From Streptomyces roseifaciens (GTDB lineage Bacteria > Actinomycetota > Actinomycetes > Streptomycetales > Streptomycetaceae), in the NCBI RefSeq assembly GCF_001445655.1, contig NZ_LNBE01000004.1:372001-436000 (forward strand): a DNA stretch of 64,000 bases, given 5' to 3'. Position numbers and translations under genes: made by a program. Numbering within the stretch: the stretch's first letter is position 1; every line of letters starts with the position of its first letter. Below, in pieces: positions 58,605 to 64,000 of the stretch. The notes beneath the pieces are model-generated. The model saw nothing but the letters and a program-made list of their open reading frames with translations. It was not told where the DNA came from and did not search any database.

Positions 58605-59351
58605 ATGGCAGCACAACTCCGCACACGGGACTACGGGCGCATGCTCGACCTGGTCGTCGCGGTCCTGGAGCACGAGGACCTGGGCTCTGCCTGGCACCTG
58701 ATCGCCCGGGAGCTGCTGGACTCGCTGGGCTGCGACTCGGCGACGTTCTCGGAAGTACGGATCGCAGAAGGCACCGGATCGGTACGGGGCTGGGCACCGG
58801 ACGCCCTGACCAAGATCGTCGACGGTCTGGTCGAACGGCGGATCCTTCAAGGCCACCCGCTCCTGGAGTACGGGATGACCGAGCAGGCCCCGGTGAAGAT
58901 CACCGACATCTGCGACGACTGGCGCAACACCCAGTGGTACCGGGAAGCGCGCCGGGACTTCGGCGTCACCCAGCAGGTGGGCGTCCCCCTCGCCTGCGAG
59001 GACGGCAAGATGTGCGTCGCCCTCGTGGGCCGCCGCGGCGACTTCGGCGACCGGGACCTCGCCTTCCTGACCCGCATGCAGCCGGTCATCCAGACCATGG
59101 CCAACCACGTGTACGAACTGCGCCGCCTGCGCAGCGCGATCGTCCCGGCCGTCGGAAGCGATCTGACGCCGCGGGAAGTCACCGTACTGGGCCTGCTGGC
59201 CGAAGGCCTCACCGCCGCGGCGATCGCCCGCCGGCTGACGATCTCGCCCCACACGGTGAACCGTCACCTGGAACGGATCTATCGGAAGCTCGGCACGAAC
59301 AATCGGGTGTCGACGCTGGTGGTCGCCCGGCAGGGCGGGCTCGTCGCCTGA
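58605..59351 (+). CDS. LuxR-family (GAF-like sensor) transcriptional regulator
   Basis: 248 aa. A C-terminal LuxR HTH (residues about 187-245, LTPREVTVLGLLAEGLTAAAIA and SPHTVNRHLERIYRKL) follows an N-terminal region that resembles a GAF/PAS-like sensor (with LACEDGKMCVALVGRRGDFG). No Asp-phosphorylation receiver domain is present, so the input is probably a ligand or redox state. A purine-rich GAGGGGGGAG upstream of ATG 58605 serves as ribosome-binding site. Targets are unknown; the cationic peptide gene downstream is a possible one. Confidence 0.85.
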   Translation: MAAQLRTRDYGRMLDLVVAVLEHEDLGSAWHLIARELLDSLGCDSATFSEVRIAEGTGSVRGWAPDALTKIVDGLVERRILQGHPLLEYGMTEQAPVKITDICDDWRNTQWYREARRDFGVTQQVGVPLACEDGKMCVALVGRRGDFGDRDLAFLTRMQPVIQTMANHVYELRRLRSAIVPAVGSDLTPREVTVLGLLAEGLTAAAIARRLTISPHTVNRHLERIYRKLGTNNRVSTLVVARQGGLVA

Positions 59352-59531
59352 CGGGTCGGGCATTCGCCCAACTCGCTGGCTGGCAAACGCTATTGTGATC
59401 TGTGGCGCACCTCGTGCGCCCCCTCCCACGAGGACGTGGATCCATCCCTCCGGACGCTCGCCCAGGGCGCCCGGCGTGGGCGTCCTCCGGAGCACCCCCG
59501 GGCAGGGTGCGTTTGTAGGGAGGGGGCGCCC

Positions 59532-59615
59532 ATGGGACGCCACCGGAAGAAGCCGCTTCGCGAACGGATCTTCGCGGTGATCCGCGAGTTCGGGAGGTGG
59601 CTGACGGGACGGTGA
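59532..59615 (+). CDS. Possible 27-aa cationic peptide
   Basis: ATG 59532 to TGA 59615, MGRHRKKPLRERIFAVIR then EFGRWLTGR. AGGGAGGGGG lies 6 nt upstream, a strong ribosome site. Nine Arg/Lys, two Glu and hydrophobic residues spaced about every three or four give an amphipathic helix. A TATTGT box at 59391-59396 and a ~135-nt structured leader precede it. It could be a membrane-active or toxin-like peptide, or a small regulator; nothing shows which. Confidence 0.5.
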   Translation: MGRHRKKPLRERIFAVIREFGRWLTGR

Positions 59616-59924
59616 CCGGCAGTCCTCACACAGGCTGAGGGCTGACGGTCAAAACCGTCCGTCACTTTCGGTCGACCCTCGTCACGGACTAGCCCTCCGC
59701 GGCGGGGGTCTTTGCGCGACCGGGCGCCCAGCCGCACGTCCACCAAGCTAGCACTTGCCCCTGAGGCCGCACCACGACCGGAGACGGTCCGGGCCCGGAC
59801 CCTGTCCGGGCGCAGCGCGGTAGGAAGATCTTCCTATGGCCCGGCCGGCCCTCCCTCGGCGAGGCTACTCCTACGGAACGGCCGGGGCCGGCCGCCGGAT
59901 ACGGGGGTACCGGCGGCCACCCGG
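59616..59924. other. Gene-free region with palindrome
   Basis: 309 bp. It contains a small hairpin GACGGT-CAAA-ACCGTC (59645-59660) that may terminate the upstream unit, a 16-bp perfect palindrome (59821-59836) and the end of the minus-strand DUF397 unit. No gene is recognisable. Confidence 0.6.
59821..59836. promoter_or_regulatory. 16-bp perfect palindrome TAGGAAGATCTTCCTA
   Basis: A fully symmetric A/T-richer 16-mer in otherwise GC-rich DNA, 90 bp past the DUF397 stop. It looks like a dimeric repressor operator, but no promoter is obvious beside it. Confidence 0.5.
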
Positions 59925-60116
59925 TCAGCTCGCACTGGGCGTTCCGGTTTTCAGGCGGGTGAGCAGGGGGCGGAGCGCCGCGGGGGTTGTGGCGAGGATG
60001 ACGTCCGGGGTTTCGCTCTCGCGGAGGAGGACGGCGCCGGGGGCGCCGACGGCGAGGTGGATGCATGTGGAGCCTGCCTCGCAGTACGAGGACTTCTGCC
60101 AGTGCAGTCCGGACAC
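59925..60116 (-). CDS. DUF397 domain protein, copy 2
   Basis: 63 aa (GTG 60116). Core: WQKSSYCEAGSTCIHLAVG, VLLRESETP and LRPLLTRLKTG. In Streptomyces DUF397 proteins pair with XRE/DUF5753 regulators (e.g. the Scr1-Scr2 type) and modulate their output. It begins 4 bp after the stop of the adjacent DUF397 gene and is the last gene of the operon. It differs from copy 1 in the two Cys residues of its N-terminal half. Confidence 0.93.
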   Translation of the reverse strand: MSGLHWQKSSYCEAGSTCIHLAVGAPGAVLLRESETPDVILATTPAALRPLLTRLKTGTPSAS

Positions 60117-60120
60117 GGCC

Positions 60121-60324
60121 TCATCCTTCGCTAGAGAGCCTGATCAGCGTTCCGGCCTTTATGTGGGATATGAGGGGGCGGAGTCTGGTGCGAGGCGCGG
60201 AGAGTACGGCGCCGGGTGTGTCGCTCTCGCGGAGGAGTACCTGCCCTGACGGAGCAGCAGCCAGATAGACGCAGGACGAGGCCTCCTGGCTGTAGGACGA
60301 CTTCTGCCAGATGAGCGTGGACAC
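60121..60324 (-). CDS. DUF397 domain protein, copy 1
   Basis: 67 aa (GTG 60324, with AAGGGA upstream). Core: WQKSSYSQEASSCVYLAAA, VLLRESDTP and LRPLISHIKAGT, clearly paralogous to copy 2. It starts 12 bp after the XRE gene stop, so XRE-DUF397-DUF397 form one operon. Confidence 0.93.
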   Translation of the reverse strand: MSTLIWQKSSYSQEASSCVYLAAAPSGQVLLRESDTPGAVLSAPRTRLRPLISHIKAGTLIRLSSEG

Positions 60325-60336
60325 TTCCTTGTCCCT

Positions 60337-61191
60337 TCAATTGCCTTTGGCGATGCGGTGAATGATGTCGCGCGAAGCCGCAGGCGATACTGCTGCCTCC
60401 TCCATGCGGTCCTGCACGAGCCGGTACTTCTGAAGTTTGGCTGCGCTGTCGATCAGCGCGCCGCCGTGTTCCGTATCGATCTGTACGGTGTCGAGCTGAG
60501 TGACCGGGCCGTAGAAGTAGTCGACCCCCTGGCCGGAGGTGGGAAAACCTTTGCCGCCGAAGGGGATGACGAGGATGGCGATGTGGTTGTGCTCGCTCAT
60601 GTCCAGGAGGTGGGCAAGCTGCTCGTCCGCGATGGCGGTACCACCGAAACGCATACGCAGTGCGGCTTCGTGAATGATCGCTTTGTAGGGCGGTGGATTC
60701 TCCCGGTAGAGGATGGCCTGACGCTTGATCCGATGGGAGACCCGGTATTCGATCTCATGCATCAAGAGTTGCGGCACGGCTTCGCGAAAGATGGCACGAG
60801 CGTAGTCCGTGGTCTGAAGCAGGCCCGGGATGTTGATGACCTGCGAAACCCGCAATCCAACAGCATGGTGTTCGAGTTCGGCGAGGTCGATCAGGCTCGC
60901 GGGCAGTGAATCGCGGTACTCCTCCCACCAGCCACGCCTGCGCTCGCCTGTCATTGCGGCCAGCGCATCGACGAGGGCTTGGTCCGAGCAGTCGTAGTGG
61001 CGGGCCAGCGTCCGCACCCTGTCGGCGCTGACGCCGTAGCGACCGGATTCGATATTGCTGATGCGCGATTGGGTGGCACCCAGCAACTGCCCTGCTTGTG
61101 TGGCGGTCAGATCGGTCCGCTCGCGGAGCCTGCGCAGCTCGGCCCCAAGACGTCGTCGGCGCACCGTCAGTGGAGGTGTGCTGGATGGCAT
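60337..61191 (-). CDS. XRE-family regulator with DUF5753 domain
   Basis: 284 aa from ATG 61191, with GAGGGGAA just upstream. The N-terminal HTH (about residues 16-70, LTATQAGQLLGATQSRISNI) is followed by the DUF5753 ligand/partner domain (about 100-275, IPGLLQTTDYARAIF and LHEAALRMRFGG-like IIHEAALRMRFGG). Homologs such as WhiJ-type and Scr1-type regulators act with DUF397 partners to control development and antibiotic genes. It is divergent from the ATPase-like gene; the palindrome at 61272-61283 is a candidate operator. Confidence 0.93.
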   Translation of the reverse strand: MPSSTPPLTVRRRRLGAELRRLRERTDLTATQAGQLLGATQSRISNIESGRYGVSADRVRTLARHYDCSDQALVDALAAMTGERRRGWWEEYRDSLPASLIDLAELEHHAVGLRVSQVINIPGLLQTTDYARAIFREAVPQLLMHEIEYRVSHRIKRQAILYRENPPPYKAIIHEAALRMRFGGTAIADEQLAHLLDMSEHNHIAILVIPFGGKGFPTSGQGVDYFYGPVTQLDTVQIDTEHGGALIDSAAKLQKYRLVQDRMEEAAVSPAASRDIIHRIAKGN

Positions 61192-61271
61192 TGCGTTCCC
61201 CTCGCGCTCGCACGTGCGTGTGCCGCCCCACCCGAACGGGTCTCTTGTGGGCTGCTCCCCACCGTTTCTGT

Positions 61272-61283
61272 GGAATGCATTCC
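61272..61283. promoter_or_regulatory. Palindrome GGAATGCATTCC, candidate XRE operator
   Basis: A perfect 12-bp palindrome about 11 bp upstream of the TACGGT -10 (61294-61299) of the ATPase-like gene, overlapping its -35 zone, between the two divergent genes. Confidence 0.65.
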
Positions 61284-61353
61284 CCGGCGGCGCTACGGTA
61301 TGTGACGTGGGCCACTCGAACGGCCCAACCTCACCTCGTCGCCGGGAGGCCTC

Positions 61354-61803
61354 ATGGCAACCGTATCCGCATCGCAGCCCTGGACGTATACGCTCGAACT
61401 GCCGCGCGACGCATCCGCACAGGCGGTCGCTCGGGCCGTGTTGCGGGCCGTCCTCGGGGAGCGGGGCATGACGGAACTGGCGGGCGCCGCCGAGACGTTG
61501 ACGGCTGAGCTCATCGCCACCGCGCCGGCACCCGCAGGGGCAACGCTGCGGCTGAGGCTGCGAGGGGGCGAAGGCGGCGGCCGGCTGCAGGTGAGCGTGG
61601 GTGGCCACATCACGGAGGTGGCCGAGCAGCACGCCCGCGCAGCGTCGACCGTGTCGCTGGTCGGATGCAAGGAATGCGCCGAACTGGAGGCGGCCCGCCG
61701 CGAGGCGGAAGCGTGCGGCGGGGACAGGGCGGTGGACGCGGCGATCGCCGTGCGCAGGCACTTCCGCAACGCGCACCGGCTGGCCGAAGGGGCGATCGGG
61801 TGA
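61354..61803 (+). CDS. Degenerate HATPase/anti-sigma-like protein
   Basis: 149 aa. The N-terminal half resembles the Streptomyces ATP-binding (anti-sigma kinase-like) proteins that sit next to XRE/DUF397 genes: WTYTLELPRDASAQAVARAV then LTAELIATA. But the N-box Asn and following residues of ELVTNA..H are replaced by APAPAG, and no G boxes are seen. The C-terminal half is different: a Cys-pair segment VGCKECAELEAARREAEACG and a helix ending HRLAEGAIG. It may have lost ATP binding and act as a scaffold or zinc-binding adaptor (inference). The stop overlaps the next GTG (GTGA). Confidence 0.75.
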   Translation: MATVSASQPWTYTLELPRDASAQAVARAVLRAVLGERGMTELAGAAETLTAELIATAPAPAGATLRLRLRGGEGGGRLQVSVGGHITEVAEQHARAASTVSLVGCKECAELEAARREAEACGGDRAVDAAIAVRRHFRNAHRLAEGAIG

Positions 61804-61967
61804 CCACCGTGGTGGGGAGGCTCGTGGTGAGGTGTGCGCACGCGACGGGGTGGACGCAGGAGGGAGACGCGGCGAGGTGCGACCGCTGCGGAACCCGGCG
61901 TTTTACGGGCTATGGGGCGCTGCTGATCCCGGAGTTGCCGCAGTGGGAGCCGGGCGGCGGCAGGTAG
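61800..61967 (+). CDS. 55-aa protein with Cys/His pairs, coupled to the ATPase-like gene
   Basis: GTG 61800 overlaps the preceding stop. The product contains RCAHATGW, then ARCDRCGTRRF (C-x2-C), a potential zinc knuckle, and ends PELPQWEPGGGR. No family is recognised. The overlap indicates coupled synthesis with the ATPase-like protein, hence a complex is likely. Confidence 0.65.
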   Translation: MTTVVGRLVVRCAHATGWTQEGDAARCDRCGTRRFTGYGALLIPELPQWEPGGGR

Positions 61968-62054
61968 CGGGCGGTCGGGGCGGCTTGTGCGCCACTGTCC
62001 GTGAGCTCCAGCATGGTTCCCTGACGGGGGGCTGGGCGATGGGAGTGATCTGCA

Positions 62055-62366
62055 GTGGCGGTCCGGGATGGCGACAGGATCCGTGTCGAGGCGAGCGGTT
62101 CGGGGTGGGCCGACGGGGTCGAGGGCGTTGTTGCCGGGACGTGGGAAGGCCGTCTGCGGATCAAGGTCACCAAGAACGCACCACCAGGGGTGAGCGCGAT
62201 CCTCTTGGAAGAGGACTCCGTATACGACCGGATCGGGGTATCGGAACCGATGCCGTTGTGCTCATCGTGCCAGGGGAGCGGAAAGATCGAGTGGGAGGAC
62301 GAGGACGGGTGGCAGCACGAAGCGCCGTGCACGTTGTGCAACGGTGAAGGCGAAGTGACTCCCTGA
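62055..62366 (+). CDS. Small protein with half a DnaJ-type zinc finger
   Basis: 103 aa from GTG 62055 (GGGAG 9 nt upstream). The N-terminus is a beta-rich stretch (RDGDRIRVEASGSGWADG and GRLRIKVTKNAPPG). The C-terminus has CSSCQGSGKIEW...CTLCNGEGEV, two CxxCxGxG units, i.e. a DnaJ-like zinc finger with two of four repeats and no J-domain. It may bind unfolded protein or an RNA partner; it is not a DnaJ. Encoded 88 bp after the 55-aa gene, in the same direction. Confidence 0.8.
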   Translation: MAVRDGDRIRVEASGSGWADGVEGVVAGTWEGRLRIKVTKNAPPGVSAILLEEDSVYDRIGVSEPMPLCSSCQGSGKIEWEDEDGWQHEAPCTLCNGEGEVTP

Positions 62367-62404
62367 GAGCGCCCGACCGGCCTCGGCGGCTCGCGGTCGC
62401 TCGT

Positions 62405-62590
62405 CGGCCGGTGGGGTGTTGGCCGCCGTACTCCTGCCGTCACGGATGCGGGTGCGTGAGGAGACCTTGCGCATGGGCCTGGGCTGAGAGGGGAGCTGGC
62501 TGCTGCCGCGATGTGGTGTCCGCCGTCGTGGGCGCTTCGCTCACCGGGCCGCCGTTGTGGCCGAGGGTCCGGCTGCGGACTGGTGGGAGC
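62405..62590 (+). repeat. 185-bp repeat, copy A
   Basis: From GGCCGGTGGGGTGTTGGCC to GGTCCGGCTGCGGACTGG. By eye, 53 of the first 61 aligned bases match the inverted copy C, including CCGTCACGGATGCGGG and GAGGAGACC, and later GGGCGCTTCGCTCA. Confidence 0.75.
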
Positions 62591-62711
62591 TTCGGCCCGG
62601 GGGTGTGGGCGGGTGGCGGCCGGTGCCTGCCTTCTTGTGGCTGAGTTCCGTGGTTCGGGTGCGGGTCAGAACAGGCTGGCAGCGGGGGGATGGGGGCGCG
62701 GGCCCGTAGGA

Positions 62712-62895
62712 CGGCTTGCGGCCGGTGGGTGGTTGGCCGCTGTGCTCCTGCTGTCTACGGATGCACGCGCGTGAGGAGACCGATCCCATAAGCCTGGGCT
62801 GAGGGGGAGCGGGCTGCGGCCGGGGCTGGGGGCGCTTCGCTCAGCGCGGGACCGTGGTGGTTGCCCGTCCGGCTGCGGGTCGGTGGGGTGGCGGC
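62712..62895 (+). repeat. 185-bp repeat, copy B
   Basis: Same order of elements: CGGCCGGTGGGTGGTTGG, CACGCGCGTGAGGAGACC, CTGGGCTGAGGGGGAGCGGG, GGGCGCTTCGCTCAGCG, then CCGTCCGGCTGCGGG. Confidence 0.75.
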
Positions 62896-62940
62896 TCGTT
62901 TGGGGGGACAGAAATCCACCGGCCTGGCCTGTAGCAGCGG

Positions 62941-63115
62941 GCGGGTAAGTGGCCCGGGTCGGCGGCCGAGTGCCTCAGCAGCCCCAGCAGGGTGCCCTTG
63001 CCTCATACGCGCCCGGTCTGGGCCCTCGCCCGGCGGGTAAGTGGCCCGGGATGGCAGCTGGACGCTCTCTGCAGTCCCAGCAGCTCCCTCTCGCCTCACT
63101 AGCCCTCACTCAGGG
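62941..63115 (+). repeat. Imperfect tandem ~92-bp repeat
   Basis: GCGGGTAAGTGGCCCGGG occurs exactly at 62941-62958 and 63033-63050; the DNA after each copy is also similar (GCAGCCCCAGCAGG versus GCAGTCCCAGCAGC, then CTTGCCTCA versus CTCGCCTCA). Confidence 0.8.
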
Positions 63116-63298
63116 ACAGTCGGCCGCGTAACCACGATGGCGGCGCGCTGAGCGAAGCGCTCACGACGGGCCCAACCACATCGCGGCAGCAGCCCGCTCC
63201 CCCTCAGCCACAACCGGACAGACCGGTCTCCTCGCGCGCCCGCATCCGTGACGGCGCGAGTGCGGCGGCCAGCCACCCACCGGCCGTAAGCCAACCGC
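63115..63298 (-). repeat. 185-bp repeat, inverted copy C
   Basis: On the minus strand it reads GGCCGGTGGGTGGCTGGCC, CCGTCACGGATGCGGG, CGCGAGGAGACC, GGGCTGCTGCCGCGATGTGG, GCGCTTCGCTCAGCG, in the same order as A and B. B and C are therefore inverted around the 92-bp tandem repeat. Confidence 0.8.
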
Positions 63299-63355
63299 AG
63301 GGCGAATTTGCCGCCCCCGGCCACGCCGCCCCCCTGGCGGACCCGGCACGTCGCC

Positions 63356-63371
63356 TACCGTTTCCGGCGTG
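63356..63371 (+). promoter_or_regulatory. Leaderless promoter of GlxA-type gene
   Basis: TACCGT (63356-63361) is 7 nt before GTG 63369. Confidence 0.55.
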
Positions 63372-64000
63372 AAGATCTCGGTTCTGGTCGTGGACGGTGT
63401 GTTCGACTCCGGGCTTGCGTCCGTGCTCGACGTGCTGCAGACGGCCAATGAACTGCGCCACGAGGTGCCGCAGCCCCCGCCCCCGTGGGAAGTGGCCTGC
63501 GTCAGCCCGCACAAGCCGACCGTGCGGACCGCCGCCGGGCACCGGGTGGATGCCGTGGCCCCGGAGGCGGCCCCCGTACCCGAGGTGCTCGTCGTGCCCG
63601 GGGTCGGGCACAGGCGGGCGGGGCCGCTGGCCGAGTGGGTCGCCTCGCCGGACCGGGCACCCGAACGGGAGCTCGTGCGGCAGGCCCGCGACACCCGTAC
63701 GGCCCTCGCCGCCGCCTGCACCGGCACGTTCCTGCTCGCGGAGAGCGGCGTGCTCGACGGGCAGCCCGCCACCACCACGTGGTGGCTCGCGCCCGACTTC
63801 CGGCAGCGCTATCCCGAGGTCCTGCTGGACGAGACGCGCATACTCGCCCACGCCCCGGGCCTGACCACGGCCGGCGCCGCCACGGCACACCTGGACCTCG
63901 TGCTGTCGCTCGTGCGGGACCGCAGCCCGGCCCTCGCGGAGCTCACCGCGCGCTACCTGCTCATCGACACCCGACCCGCCCAGGCGGGCTACGCCGTGCC
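63369..64000 (+). CDS. GlxA/AraC-type transcriptional regulator, DJ-1/PfpI domain (3' truncated by window)
   Basis: GTG 63369 opens a frame that runs off the window end without a stop (210 codons visible). VKISVLVVDGVFDSGLASVL and TALAAACTGTFLLAESG show a DJ-1/PfpI (class I glutamine amidotransferase-like) domain with a candidate Cys nucleophile in AACTGTF. In this family an AraC HTH normally follows, but it is beyond the window. Regulators of this type control catabolic or stress genes. The start is supported by a leaderless promoter. Confidence 0.85.
   Translation, partial: MKISVLVVDGVFDSGLASVLDVLQTANELRHEVPQPPPPWEVACVSPHKPTVRTAAGHRVDAVAPEAAPVPEVLVVPGVGHRRAGPLAEWVASPDRAPERELVRQARDTRTALAAACTGTFLLAESGVLDGQPATTTWWLAPDFRQRYPEVLLDETRILAHAPGLTTAGAATAHLDLVLSLVRDRSPALAELTARYLLIDTRPAQAGYAV

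Larger units (their letters stand above)
62367..63368. other. 1-kb gene-free tract of repeats
   Basis: No coding sequence is convincing. The tract consists of three copies of a ~185-bp repeat (A direct, B direct, C inverted) and a tandem ~92-bp repeat between B and C (separate entries). Confidence 0.75.

Noticed and set aside
59712..60268. Plus-strand frames (59712-60134, 59836-60249, 60065-60268) opposite the DUF397 genes.
   Set aside because: They are antisense to DUF397 genes with clear domain motifs and have no ribosome sites.
62405..63298. Possible CRISPR array.
   Set aside because: The repeats are ~185 bp, few, imperfect and one is inverted; no regular spacers and no cas genes are in the window.

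Overview
The window is high-GC actinobacterial chromosome, almost certainly Streptomyces. The evidence is strong G/C bias at third codon positions, a core gene order matching the conserved Streptomyces mre-rne-obg-proBA-leuS-lepA-hrcA region, many leaderless TANNNT promoters, and Streptomyces-type intergenic repeats.

Positions 1-5130 hold mreC-mreD-PBP2-rodA, the elongasome/spore-wall operon (mreB should lie just upstream). Positions 5272-16370 hold a CYTH-CHAD protein, a paired radical-SAM system (TIGR03960/TIGR03936), a very large RNase E/G, ribosomal proteins L21 and L27, and ObgE. Positions 16664-29422 mix envelope functions with metabolism: a membrane CDP-glycerol-polymerase-like enzyme, proB and proA, two tandem paralogous membrane proteins, an M48 protease, two ~55-aa membrane peptides, nadD, a divergent LCP-type glycopolymer ligase, rsfS and a histidine phosphatase. 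I infer a spatial cluster for cell-wall and wall-glycopolymer assembly spanning mreC to the LCP gene.

Positions 29535-33535 hold two identical tRNA-Ala(GGC) genes bracketing a zinc-ribbon-like 77-aa protein, a multicopper oxidase and a GT87 mannosyltransferase-like membrane protein. Positions 33613-38481 hold an orphan NuoF/ferredoxin fusion and leuS with a leader-peptide attenuator. Positions 38624-46863 hold degV, comEA-comEC, an arylamine N-acetyltransferase, holA and rpsT. Positions 47077-58485 hold lepA, an acyl-CoA ligase, hemW, an MBL-hydrolase/DUF3097 pair, the CIRCE-controlled hrcA-dnaJ2 operon, nitronate monooxygenase and rsmE.

From 58486 onward the region looks accessory: a LuxR regulator, a 27-aa cationic peptide, an XRE(DUF5753)-DUF397-DUF397 operon divergent from a degenerate HATPase-like protein, two small Cys-pair (zinc-finger-like) proteins, and a 1-kb gene-free tract built of three copies of a ~185-bp repeat plus an imperfect tandem repeat. 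The window ends inside a GlxA-type regulator.

The most unusual signals are two genes whose only sensible start codon is CTG, the leuS attenuator with a leaderless leader peptide, an arginine-rich motif repeated on both arms of RNase E, the tandem VVFDE-FVR paralogs, and the XRE/DUF397/zinc-protein/repeat block at 59.5-63.3 kb.
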